Assembly (NCBI GenBank): GCA_044360075.1 | Contig: JBIKLA010000016.1 | Coordinates: 18,855 to 82,854 of the forward strand | Length of the DNA: 64,000 nucleotides | Direction: 5' to 3' | From: OMII01 sp947467385 | GTDB lineage: Bacteria > Bdellovibrionota_C > UBA2361 > OMII01 | Part shown: in pieces, positions 30,396 to 38,701 of the stretch | How positions within the stretch are numbered: position 1 is the stretch's first letter | How the letters are laid out: the number at the start of each line of letters is the position of its first letter | Notes under the pieces: model-generated | What the model was told of the DNA's origin: nothing | What the model saw: only the letters and a program-made list of their open reading frames with translations | Database searches by the model: none | Position numbers and translations under genes: made by a program

Positions 30396-31525
30396 CGCGA
30401 GATCCTGCCGCCAGCGAGGAGCTCCTCATTCTCAAGGTCGTACATGACCGCAGCCTGTCCCGGCGACACGGCGGCCCAATCGTCGCGCCACAGCACGGTT
30501 GCCTCAGTATCCGAAAGCATCCTTACAATCGCCTTAACGCCACGGTGCCGAGATCGGACCTGCACAACCGCGTCGAACTCAAAGGGTGATCGCATCTCTG
30601 CCACACGGCGCCGGAGCGCCGGGCTTACCAAGTGCATCTCCCTGACCGGGAAGCTCTCGCGCTTGAGGTCCTCCTTCGGGCCCACAATAACGCGGTCCTG
30701 AGCCGGGTCGATGTCGACCACGTAGAGGGGCTCTGCATGCCCGCCGAGGTTGAGCCCGCGGCGCTGTCCGACAGTAAAGCGGTGGATTCCGTCATGCTCA
30801 CCCACTTTGGTTCCATCCTTGGTTATAAACGAGCCGCGCGGCCTCCTGCCGCCGATCGTCGCCACAAAGTCATGTGTACTCCCAGCAACAAAGCATATGT
30901 CCTGACTCTCGGGCTTATCCGCCGTGACAAGGCCAGCCTCGCGCGCCAGCTCCCTGATTTCAGGCTTTGTAAAATCTCCGACGGGGAAGAGGGTCTCGCC
31001 AAGCTCCTCCTGTCGGCAGGTGTAGAGGAAGTAGCTTTGGTCTTTTTCAAGATCGCGCCCGCGTAACAGGTGGTAGCCGTCGGCACTCTGCCGAATGCGC
31101 GCATAGTGCCCCGTGGCAACATGCGAACAGCCAAATCCCTTCGCCCGCTCGCGAAGCTCACGAAACTTAACCTTACTGTTGCAGTCGATGCACGGGTTCG
31201 GAGTCTGTCCGCTCTTATAGGTGTCAACGAAGCGCTGAATCACCTCACGCTCAAAGGTCGCCTCAAAGTCGACCACGTAGTACGGAATATTGAGCGAGGC
31301 CGCAACGCGGCGCGCGTCGCAGAAGTCCGCCGGGCTGCAGCAGGTCGCCCGGCTGTTTTCGGCCGAGTTTTTCTTATAGTCCCACACCTGCATCGATACC
31401 CCAACGAGCTGGGATCCCGACTTTGAGAGCAGATACGCCGCCACAGACGAGTCCACACCGCCGGACATTGCGACTACAACCGAACGGGGCTGGGAGTTTG
31501 TGTTTGGATCTCTGGATGTTTCCAC
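30392..31525 (-). CDS. mnmA: tRNA-specific 2-thiouridylase MnmA
   Basis: Thiolates U34 of Lys, Glu and Gln tRNAs using sulfur relayed from a cysteine desulfurase. The 377-residue protein has the PP-loop AMSGGVDSSVAAYLL (about residues 19-33), the NPCIDCN segment with one catalytic Cys, SQDICFV with the second, and a C-terminal beta-barrel domain. The GTG start at 31525 has a weak ribosome binding site. It follows the desulfurase gene by 17 bases, a logical sulfur-transfer operon. Confidence 0.96.
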   Translation of the reverse strand: METSRDPNTNSQPRSVVVAMSGGVDSSVAAYLLSKSGSQLVGVSMQVWDYKKNSAENSRATCCSPADFCDARRVAASLNIPYYVVDFEATFEREVIQRFVDTYKSGQTPNPCIDCNSKVKFRELRERAKGFGCSHVATGHYARIRQSADGYHLLRGRDLEKDQSYFLYTCRQEELGETLFPVGDFTKPEIRELAREAGLVTADKPESQDICFVAGSTHDFVATIGGRRPRGSFITKDGTKVGEHDGIHRFTVGQRRGLNLGGHAEPLYVVDIDPAQDRVIVGPKEDLKRESFPVREMHLVSPALRRRVAEMRSPFEFDAVVQVRSRHRGVKAIVRMLSDTEATVLWRDDWAAVSPGQAAVMYDLENEELLAGGRISR

Positions 31526-31542
31526 AGCACTACTCTAGCGCA

Positions 31543-32685
31543 CTATGCGCTTCTATTCATCCGCCCGGCCACGGTGCACAGGACATCGACCAGGCGCTCG
31601 ACGTCCTTTGGCTCTATGTCGGCCCGGAAGCTGATTCGGACCGTGGACTTAACTCGCTGCGCATCCTGGTCCATCGCAAGCAAAACGTGTGAAGGCTCGG
31701 GCTTTCCCGATGAGCAGGCCGCCCCGGCTGATATCAGTATCCCCTCAAGATCGAGCGCCACGACGAGGTCATCGGCACGCACGCCCGGAATAAAGACCGA
31801 TGATGTATTCGGGAGGCGACTGCGGTCCCGTCCGCTGAAGGCCCATGTTGGGCACCTCTCCGCCATAAGCGCCTCAAACGCATCACGCGCGCCGCGCATG
31901 GCGCCGATTCTCTTTGCGAGGTCCTTTCCGACCACTGACGCAACAGCCCCAAACGACACGATGCCGAGCACGTTCTCCGTGCCGCCGCGCAGCTTTCCTT
32001 CCTGTGGCCCTCCCAGAATGAGAGGCTTAAGGCATACCCCGTCCCGGATCACAAGCGCGCCTACCCCGGCCGGCGCGCCTACCTTGTGCCCAGACACGGT
32101 CATGTAGTCAGCGCCCAGCTCCCAAAACGAGACGGGGACCTTGCCCGGAAGCTGGGCGGCGTCGGTGTGAATGCGCGCACGAGGCGCGATCTCGCGCACC
32201 GCCCGCGCTATCTCGCCCACCCGATTAAGAACCCCGGTTTCGTTGTTGGCTGCCATCACCGAGACGAGCGCCGTGTCAGGGGTGAGCGCCCTGATGACGC
32301 CATCCACGGGCACTTCGCCGCTGGCGTCCGGCGCAACAAACACCACATCGCGCCCCGCCGACTGCAGCGCCTTCAAGGGCTCCAAGACGCACGGGTGTTC
32401 AATCAGCGTTGAGATGATTCGCCCCACGGGCCGTTCAGCGCTACAGGATGCGATAACCGTGTTGTTGGCCTCGCTGGCTCCCGACGTAAAAACAACCTGA
32501 TCGTGCGCTTCGGCTCCAAGGAACTCGCGAACTGCCGCCCGCGCCTCTTCGAGAGCCGCCTTGGCCCTCTGGCCGCCCCGATGAAGCGAGCTAGGGTTTC
32601 CGCTTAGGGAGATCGCCCGAACGATAACCCCCTGAAGGGACTCGTCCGGCGCGTAAGTCGCATTTGCGTCACAATCGACTGTCAC
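31543..32685 (-). CDS. Cysteine desulfurase (IscS/NifS family)
   Basis: PLP enzyme that takes sulfur from cysteine for Fe-S clusters and tRNA thiolation. About 380 residues from GTG 32685: N-terminal NATYAPDESL and NPSSLHRGGQRAK, FTSGASEANN, HTDAAQLPG, the PLP lysine in VSGHKVGAPAG and the catalytic Cys loop GAACSSGKPEPSHVL. The open frame runs further upstream to 33063, but that part overlaps the divergent gene and is unlike the family. It is directly upstream of mnmA, so it probably supplies that enzyme; no iscU or Fe-S scaffold gene is adjacent. Confidence 0.93.
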   Translation of the reverse strand: MTVDCDANATYAPDESLQGVIVRAISLSGNPSSLHRGGQRAKAALEEARAAVREFLGAEAHDQVVFTSGASEANNTVIASCSAERPVGRIISTLIEHPCVLEPLKALQSAGRDVVFVAPDASGEVPVDGVIRALTPDTALVSVMAANNETGVLNRVGEIARAVREIAPRARIHTDAAQLPGKVPVSFWELGADYMTVSGHKVGAPAGVGALVIRDGVCLKPLILGGPQEGKLRGGTENVLGIVSFGAVASVVGKDLAKRIGAMRGARDAFEALMAERCPTWAFSGRDRSRLPNTSSVFIPGVRADDLVVALDLEGILISAGAACSSGKPEPSHVLLAMDQDAQRVKSTVRISFRADIEPKDVERLVDVLCTVAGRMNRSA

Positions 32686-32751
32686 AAAAAGAGCCTCAGT
32701 TCCTACATCTGGCTGGCCGACCCGCCGACCCCCTGAGTAGGAGAAGTTACA

Positions 32752-33048
32752 ATGGCACCCATACCAACGCAAAGCATAGCTGTTATAGGTGCACAGGTCA
32801 TCGGCCCAGCGTATCCGGCGCAAGCGGTCAGGAGCACAGAGGCCTCTCTGGCCGCCGGCATTCAAACCAGCCAAAACCAGGCGCGCGCCCAGAGCAGCGC
32901 CACTCAAGCCAAAAGCGACAAGAACCGTGCCGTGAGTGAGGAGAAGCGTACTGAGGGGGTCTTTGCCGACCAGTCGCTCAACGACGAGGATGACAAGCAC
33001 GGTGCGCCGCTGCAGAACCGCGGCGGCAAGCTCAATAGGGTCGCCTAG
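32752..33048 (+). CDS. Small hydrophilic protein, unknown function
   Basis: 98 residues with a good ribosome binding site (TAGGAGAAG before ATG 32752). A mildly hydrophobic Ala/Ile/Gln-rich N-terminus (residues 1-40) is followed by a highly charged, probably disordered C-terminal half (SDKNRAVSEEKRTE). It has no signal peptide cleavage site or membrane helix. It resembles the small ORF at 21660 only in composition. It lies divergently from the cysteine desulfurase gene, whose promoter must overlap this start region. Confidence 0.6.
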   Translation: MAPIPTQSIAVIGAQVIGPAYPAQAVRSTEASLAAGIQTSQNQARAQSSATQAKSDKNRAVSEEKRTEGVFADQSLNDEDDKHGAPLQNRGGKLNRVA

Positions 33049-33093
33049 GGGCCCTGAACGCAACTATCACTAGCAGGACGCGAACACCCAGGC

Positions 33094-33471
33094 ATGAAGT
33101 GGCGCAGCCTCGGCCTCAGCATAATTCTCTTGGGCACTATCCTGCTGCGTGAGGCCGCACTGCGCCTTGCTCCATCTGGGTCCGATCCGTCACTCCTGGC
33201 GATGGCTGCAACCGCCAATGACGCCGAATCCTGCTTTGCAAAAGGAGGGACATTTCCACTCGCCTGCGCAGACATGATTGACGTGGAGCTCCTCCCGGGT
33301 ATCTCGGACCGATTAGCCGCCGAGCTTTTAGCCTCGCGACAGGATGTGAGCGAAGCGGCCCAATTCATGACGAGCAGCGAAGCCTTGCAGAAGGTGCGCG
33401 GCATCGGGCCGTCTCTCGGGGCGACTCTTTCCGCTTACCTATCAACAGAGGAATCCTGTCCCGAGTCATAG
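33094..33471 (+). CDS. ComEA-like secreted helix-hairpin-helix protein
   Basis: 125 residues with an N-terminal membrane anchor or signal (LGLSIILLGTILLREAAL). The C-terminal half has two helix-hairpin-helix units: VELLPGISDRLAAELL (about residues 68-83) and LQKVRGIGPSLGATLSAYL (about 97-115). The pattern matches ComEA-type proteins, which bind DNA in the periplasm during natural transformation, and HhH repeats in general. There are cysteines in the region between anchor and HhH, so a disulfide is possible. No other competence gene is nearby. Confidence 0.75.
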   Translation: MKWRSLGLSIILLGTILLREAALRLAPSGSDPSLLAMAATANDAESCFAKGGTFPLACADMIDVELLPGISDRLAAELLASRQDVSEAAQFMTSSEALQKVRGIGPSLGATLSAYLSTEESCPES

Positions 33472-33571
33472 CGCGGAAGGAGCAACTACGAGGCACCTGC
33501 TTTTCGGTTGACGCAAGGGCGCCCAGCGCAAACAATCGCAAGTAATTTAGGGATCACGAAAAGGCCTCCTC

Positions 33572-34687
33572 ATGAAAATCTTGGTGATAGGGCGAACGCT
33601 TGACCGCCCCGAGTCACGTATTATCCTCGGGCTGCATGAGCGCGGGCACAAGCTCCTGATCCTCACCGAAAGCGAGGGCCAGCACGTTGGGGATCTCCGG
33701 CGCGCCGGCGTCCGCGCCGAGTACTTTCGGGTTGCGCACCGCCTCGATCTAGCCGCCATGGTGCGATTGCGCCGGCTGGTAAGGCAGGAGCGCATCAACG
33801 TCGTGTACGCCCTTTCAAACGCCGCGCTCTCTGCCGCCAACGTGGGGCTCGTCGGCCTCCCAGCGCGCATCGTCGCGTATCGGGGAACCGTCGGAAACCT
33901 AAGCTGGCTGGATCCATTTTGCTGGCTCACCTTCCTTAATCCGCGCATCTCAAGGGTCGTGTGCGTCTCAAAAGCAGTCGAGCGGTACCTGCTTGGGCTC
34001 GGACTTCCGCACAGGCGCGTTGCCACTATCTACAAGGGCCATGACCCCTCGTGGTACCAAGGCACATCACCTGCCACTAGGCGCGAGCTTGGCATACCCG
34101 AGGACGCTTTCGTCCTGGGCTGCACGGCGGTGATTCGGCCAGGTAAGGGCGTAGAGGTCCTACTGCGGGCCTGCGCTGCGCTCGCTGCAGAGCTGCCTAA
34201 CCTACATCTGCTTCTGGTCGGCTCGATAAAGTACCCGCTCGTGGAAAGCCTCTTTAGATCCTTTCCGGCCCGCGAGCGCCTCCATCTTACCGGCTTTCGG
34301 CAGGATGCGGCGCGCCTTGCACCCCTTATGGATGTCTCCGTGCTTTGCTCAACACGTGGCGAGGGCTTTCCCAAGTCAGTGGTTGAGGCGATGGTGCAGG
34401 GCGTTCCCGTCATCGTAAGCTCACTCGCCGGCCTGCCTGAGCTTGTCGGCAATGGAGAGGCGGGGGTCCTCGTCCCCCCCGGCGACGCAGCCACCTTAGC
34501 CGATGCGATACGCCTGCTTGCACTTGACCCCGGAAGACGCGCGACGCTCGCGGAGGCAGGCCGCAAGCGCGTCGTCGAGCGCTTTCGTGTACAGGACTCG
34601 ATCCTCCAGATGCACCGGCTCTTTTCGTCCGTTTTATTGGAGGAGCTGCCCGATCGGTATCCAGCCAGCCTTGTGTCAGGGACTTAA
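33572..34687 (+). CDS. Glycosyltransferase family 4 (GT-B fold)
   Basis: 371 residues with the GT4 layout: Rossmann-like N-domain beginning MKILVIGRTLDRPESRII, then the C-domain with VLGCTAVIRPGKGVEVLLRA (sugar-nucleotide binding start), LHLTGFRQDAARL and the E-x7-E motif region EGFPKSVVEAMVQGVPVI. It probably transfers a sugar to a lipid-linked or surface glycan. Donor and acceptor cannot be told. It stands alone, with no other polysaccharide genes beside it. Confidence 0.9.
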   Translation: MKILVIGRTLDRPESRIILGLHERGHKLLILTESEGQHVGDLRRAGVRAEYFRVAHRLDLAAMVRLRRLVRQERINVVYALSNAALSAANVGLVGLPARIVAYRGTVGNLSWLDPFCWLTFLNPRISRVVCVSKAVERYLLGLGLPHRRVATIYKGHDPSWYQGTSPATRRELGIPEDAFVLGCTAVIRPGKGVEVLLRACAALAAELPNLHLLLVGSIKYPLVESLFRSFPARERLHLTGFRQDAARLAPLMDVSVLCSTRGEGFPKSVVEAMVQGVPVIVSSLAGLPELVGNGEAGVLVPPGDAATLADAIRLLALDPGRRATLAEAGRKRVVERFRVQDSILQMHRLFSSVLLEELPDRYPASLVSGT

Positions 34688-34763
34688 CCCCACCCCAACC
34701 CTAAGAGCGCTATCTGCGTCCCGATTCGTTAAGTTTTTTCGAGCGCCTGCCGCTTAACCTCGT

Positions 34764-35366
34764 ATGGAGCTGCATGCGGGACAATACGGGGATATCGTCC
34801 TTATCAGCGTCGCCTTCAGCGCGCTCATCCTGACCGTTGGCGTGATGCTCGTGTTCCGCGACACCGTGGGCTCTACGCTCGAAGGTTTTGCGGCCATCTT
34901 TACTGGCGGTGGGCGCCGTGCCGCGCGCGCGGCTGTTGATGAGCTCAAGATGTCCCTCGCCTACCTGCGCGAACGGATTGAGCTGCTCGACGAGTACTCC
35001 TCCGAGTACCATAACGCCTTCCACGCCGCGGGCTGGGATCAGGTCGTCGAAAGCTTTAACGAGCTTTCGGCAGCGGACGCAATTCTCGAAATGATGCTTG
35101 AGACAAAGCGCCACCGGGACGCCTTCACCTTGGCAAGCATGCTCCTTGGGGAGCTCCCGCCAGAGCTACACTTGCAGGCAGCCGAGCAGTTTGATGACTT
35201 CGCGCACCTGGCGGGTTGGCAAGACCGCGTCCGCGAGACGCTCCTGAGGGTCATCGATGAAGCACATGAGGCGGCGCAAACGAACCAGGATCTCGGCGTT
35301 AAGCGCGCCCGCGCCCGGCAGCCCACTCTTGTGACGCTTGCCGAGATAAAGCGATCTCTTGAGTAG
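34764..35366 (+). CDS. Single-pass membrane protein, unknown function
   Basis: 200 residues: one membrane helix near the N-terminus (IVLISVAFSALILTVGVML), then a cytoplasmic all-helical region rich in Glu, Leu and Ala. The segment AFHAAGWDQVVESFNEL and the later FDDFAHLAGWQDRVRETL look like two copies of a similar helix pair around an AGW core, so the soluble part may be an internal duplication. Its last 68 bases overlap the convergent lysC gene. No family is recognised. Confidence 0.65.
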   Translation: MELHAGQYGDIVLISVAFSALILTVGVMLVFRDTVGSTLEGFAAIFTGGGRRAARAAVDELKMSLAYLRERIELLDEYSSEYHNAFHAAGWDQVVESFNELSAADAILEMMLETKRHRDAFTLASMLLGELPPELHLQAAEQFDDFAHLAGWQDRVRETLLRVIDEAHEAAQTNQDLGVKRARARQPTLVTLAEIKRSLE

Positions 35367-36654
35367 CCCCTTCGGCATTGCACGCCGGTGCCGCGAACCT
35401 CTGCGAAACCTCCTGGTAAAACTCCTCGTTGAGCACTCTCACTGCAGAGTCACAAAACTTCCGGGCCACAAGCACCGAGAGCTTTATCTCAGACGTGTTA
35501 ACCATTTGCACATTGATTCCCTCGCGCTCAAGGGCGCGGAATACGCGACCCGCAACGTCAGTATGGTAGCGCATGCCGAGGCCGACGACAGAGACCTTTG
35601 CGATGTTTCTCTCAATCGTTACCCCTTCGGCCATGAGCTCCGGGATAACCTCTCGGACCACCTCAAGCGCAATAGAGCTATGCTCATCCGCGACGGTGAT
35701 GCTTACGTTGAGGCGGTCTGGCCCCACGCTCTCTTGCGATATCATGTCAACGAGCACGTCACGCTCGCCAAGCACGCTAAAGAGCCGAGACATCGTCGAG
35801 ATGTCTGCCGGCATGCGCTGAATCATCAGCCGCGCCTCGTCAACTCGGTGGGTAACCCCAGTGACAACCGGTTTCTCCATAAGCTCATCCTCACTAACAA
35901 TCCACGTGCCGTTAACCCCCGGCTTGAAGGGGCCCGCAAAAGTCGAAAGCACGACGAGCGGCACCCCGTAGCGCATGGCGAAGTACACCGAGCGGGTGTG
36001 AAGTACCTTGGCCCCAAGGCTCGCCATCTCAAGCATCTCCTCGTGCGAGACCCGCTCAAGCAGCCGCGCTGAGCTGCAGATCCTCGGATCGCACGAGAAC
36101 ACTCCCGGCACGTCGGTGTAGATAAAGCAGGTCTTTGCCCCAAGCGCTGCGGCTATTGCGACCGCCGTAATATCCGAGCCGCCCCGGCCAAGCGTGGTAA
36201 TATCGCCGCTCTCCGTGACACCCTGAAAACCGGCAACAACCGCAACGCAGCCGTGATCGAGCACGGCCCGCAGCGACGCCGTGTCGATCTCCTCGATCAG
36301 CGCATTCGTGTGGCGGCTATTGGTGGATATCTGAGCCTGCGGCCCAAGCATACTCTTGGCGGCAGTGCCGAGGCTTGAGAGCCTCATGGCCAGCAGCGCT
36401 ATCGTGACCTGCTCGCCGCTCGCCAGCAGCACATCCAGCTCGCGCGGCGCCGGCTCATCGACGCAGCTCTTTGCAAGCGCGACGAGCTTGTTCGTCTCTC
36501 CGGCCATGGCCGAGAGCACGACCACCACCCCAATTCCGGGGTTGTCGCGCCTAAACTGCACAACGATATCGGCCACCCCCTTGATGCGAGACACGTCCCC
36601 AACGGAGGTGCCGCCAAACTTCATAACAACGATAGGCTTTCTGGAATCAGTCAT
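35299..36654 (-). CDS. lysC: Aspartate kinase
   Basis: First enzyme of the lysine, threonine, methionine and diaminopimelate pathway. The 451-residue protein starts IVVMKFGGTSVGDVSRIKGVA, has the kinase core with the TLGRGGSDITAVAIAAALGA motif and a C-terminal pair of ACT domains (DILVDMISQ-like and VSVVGLGMRYHTDVAGRVF). The C-terminal 25 residues beyond the ACT domains are extra and overlap the convergent one-TM gene. Its ATG overlaps the tsaE stop (ATGA), so it ends a cotranslated chain. Confidence 0.95.
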   Translation of the reverse strand: MTDSRKPIVVMKFGGTSVGDVSRIKGVADIVVQFRRDNPGIGVVVVLSAMAGETNKLVALAKSCVDEPAPRELDVLLASGEQVTIALLAMRLSSLGTAAKSMLGPQAQISTNSRHTNALIEEIDTASLRAVLDHGCVAVVAGFQGVTESGDITTLGRGGSDITAVAIAAALGAKTCFIYTDVPGVFSCDPRICSSARLLERVSHEEMLEMASLGAKVLHTRSVYFAMRYGVPLVVLSTFAGPFKPGVNGTWIVSEDELMEKPVVTGVTHRVDEARLMIQRMPADISTMSRLFSVLGERDVLVDMISQESVGPDRLNVSITVADEHSSIALEVVREVIPELMAEGVTIERNIAKVSVVGLGMRYHTDVAGRVFRALEREGINVQMVNTSEIKLSVLVARKFCDSAVRVLNEEFYQEVSQRFAAPACNAEGATQEIALSRQASQEWAAGRGRA

Positions 36655-37085
36655 ACATCGAGGCGGGGCGCCAATGGGCCGCTGGCCACTACAGAGCGCA
36701 GGTTCCCAGCAAGTAATACCATCTTGAACAGAAGATCAATATCGCTAAGGATCTCGGGGCACCGATCCGGCCACTCAATGAGCCGCACCGTTCTGGTCCC
36801 CGGGGGCTCAAGCAGCTCGCCTGGAGCGGCCTTAAGCCGGTATAGATCCCAGTGCTCGACCGTAAGGCCGCTCCTCACCTGGTACTCATACTGCAGGGCG
36901 AAGGTTGGCGAGGCGACATCCCCCTTGCTGCCCCCAAGGGCCTCTACCAGGTGCCGAACAAAGGTGGTCTTCCCTGCGCCAAGGTCCCCCTCAAACCCGA
37001 CCGTAATGCCACCGGTAATGAGACTTGCCACCCGGCCTGCGAGAGCTTGCGTGTCCTGCTCTGAGCGCAGCGTTTCGCCCTTCAT
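36651..37085 (-). CDS. tsaE: tRNA t6A modification ATPase TsaE
   Basis: ATPase partner of the TsaBD complex that makes N6-threonylcarbamoyladenosine in tRNA. The 144-residue protein has the P-loop GDLGAGKTTFVRHL (residues 34-47), the ASPTFALQYEY motif, HWDLYRL and LIEWPDRC, all typical. It is joined to nnr on one side and lysC on the other by four-base overlaps. The nnr-tsaE pairing is common in bacteria. Confidence 0.95.
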   Translation of the reverse strand: MKGETLRSEQDTQALAGRVASLITGGITVGFEGDLGAGKTTFVRHLVEALGGSKGDVASPTFALQYEYQVRSGLTVEHWDLYRLKAAPGELLEPPGTRTVRLIEWPDRCPEILSDIDLLFKMVLLAGNLRSVVASGPLAPRLDV

Positions 37086-38701
37086 CGCTCAAGGACCCCA
37101 ATGACCGAAGCCGCAGCACGCGCCACGTCGCCGGCAAGCACCGGCCCACCCGAGGCGCTTGAGGCTCGCTCCCCAGCACAGGCGTGAATGTACGCCCCAA
37201 GGGCGGCGGCATCGAATGACGACTCAGACCTTGCAAGAAGCGCAGCGACGATTCCCGACAAAACGTCCCCACTGCCGGCAGTAGCGAGGTATGGAGTGCC
37301 TCGTGCAACAACACCCATGCGCCCCTCTCCGCATACAATCGTTCCGGCGCCCTTAAGCACCGCCGTGCCAGAATAACGCTCCGAAAGTTCCCGAGCCGCG
37401 GCGAAGCGGTCTCCCTGTATAACGCTCACCGGCTTCCCGAGCAGCCGGCTCGCCTCTCCCGGATGTGGAGTTATCACCGCCTGCAGCCCCTGCAGCGAGA
37501 TGCCATGCTGCGCGACGGCATTAAGCGCATCAGCATCGGCCACGACCCGCTTTCCGATCGCCTTGAGCTCCTGAACTAATCCTCGAATACAAGAAACCGT
37601 TTCCGCAGACTGTCCCAGGCCCGGGCCGACCACAACCACATCAGCCAGCGTCGCCGCCCGAACAACATGCGGTACGTCGTCAGGCATCAGGAACGGCGCA
37701 TCGCCAGGCAGTACCTCGTGCATGCACTCAGGAGGTGCTCCGAGCCCGCCCCAACCGGCCCTAACAACGCGCGTGACGAGACCTGCGCCGGCATGCAGCG
37801 CGCCAAGAACTGCGAGCACCGGCGCGCCGGGCATCGCAGCAGACCCGCCGACCACAAGAATCCGGCCGAGATCTCCCTTATGCGAATCGGAGCGGCGCGG
37901 CGCGAGCCGAGGCAGCGCGGGCCCCTCAATCGCTGAGCATGCCACCGGCTGGCGCACTGCGATGCCGATATTGACCGCCACTATCGACCCGCACGCGGCG
38001 CGCCCAGGAAACTGCATCATGCCTCGCTTGACGAGCTGCACCGTCACGGTGCGGTCGGCCTGAACGTGTGGATCAGCGACCGCTCCGGTGTCCCCGTCGA
38101 GCCCCGTTGGAAGGTCTAGCGAGACGATCGACAGAGAGGGCCTCTCCATCTTCTCTTCCATGAGGCGTGAAACGAGCTCGGCGATCGGTCCCCGCAACAC
38201 CGACCGCTGCCCGGTTCCGAGCAGGGCATCGACCGCCAGGGCGGCGCTTGCAAAGAGCGCCTCTGCCTGATCGGCAGCAAGCACGCGCACATGCGCCGCA
38301 AGGGGCTTGAGCGCAGCCGGCAACGGCTCCGCAATCACCACATGAGGGCAACGCGCAACCTGCGAAACAAACTCGGCCGAATAACGCTCCGAGGCCGTAA
38401 TGAGCGCCGTAACCGGGACCCCGTTCTCCGCCAGGAGCCGCGCCACCACAAGTCCATCGCCGCCATTGTTGCCTGGGCCACATAACACCAGCACACGCCG
38501 GTGCTCCCGCCGCAGCATCCCCTCGACCTCAGCAGCCATGCCACGCCCCGCGCGCTCCATGAGCTCAAGCGCAGAGCTCCCCGCCGTGACCGCCGCGGCA
38601 TCCAGCTCTGCCATCTCGAGGCTTGAGGGAAGGCACCACGCGCTCTCTTCAGCCGAGGCAACGCGAACCGGGGCGAAACTTCCTGAAACGATTCCGCTCA
38701 C
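37082..38701 (-). CDS. nnr: Bifunctional NAD(P)H-hydrate epimerase / dehydratase
   Basis: Repairs hydrated NAD(P)H. Two domains: YjeF_N epimerase (residues about 20-220, with LCGPGNNGGDGLVVARLL) and carbohydrate-kinase-like dehydratase (about 240-535, with ILVVGGSAAMPGAP, VITPHPGEASRLLG and TAGSGDVLSGIVAALLA). I place the start at GTG 38701, which overlaps the glmM stop by four bases and gives 539 residues. The longer frame to 38776 is a shadow inside glmM. It is part of the glmM-nnr-tsaE-lysC chain. Confidence 0.95.
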   Translation of the reverse strand: MSGIVSGSFAPVRVASAEESAWCLPSSLEMAELDAAAVTAGSSALELMERAGRGMAAEVEGMLRREHRRVLVLCGPGNNGGDGLVVARLLAENGVPVTALITASERYSAEFVSQVARCPHVVIAEPLPAALKPLAAHVRVLAADQAEALFASAALAVDALLGTGQRSVLRGPIAELVSRLMEEKMERPSLSIVSLDLPTGLDGDTGAVADPHVQADRTVTVQLVKRGMMQFPGRAACGSIVAVNIGIAVRQPVACSAIEGPALPRLAPRRSDSHKGDLGRILVVGGSAAMPGAPVLAVLGALHAGAGLVTRVVRAGWGGLGAPPECMHEVLPGDAPFLMPDDVPHVVRAATLADVVVVGPGLGQSAETVSCIRGLVQELKAIGKRVVADADALNAVAQHGISLQGLQAVITPHPGEASRLLGKPVSVIQGDRFAAARELSERYSGTAVLKGAGTIVCGEGRMGVVARGTPYLATAGSGDVLSGIVAALLARSESSFDAAALGAYIHACAGERASSASGGPVLAGDVARAAASVIGVLER

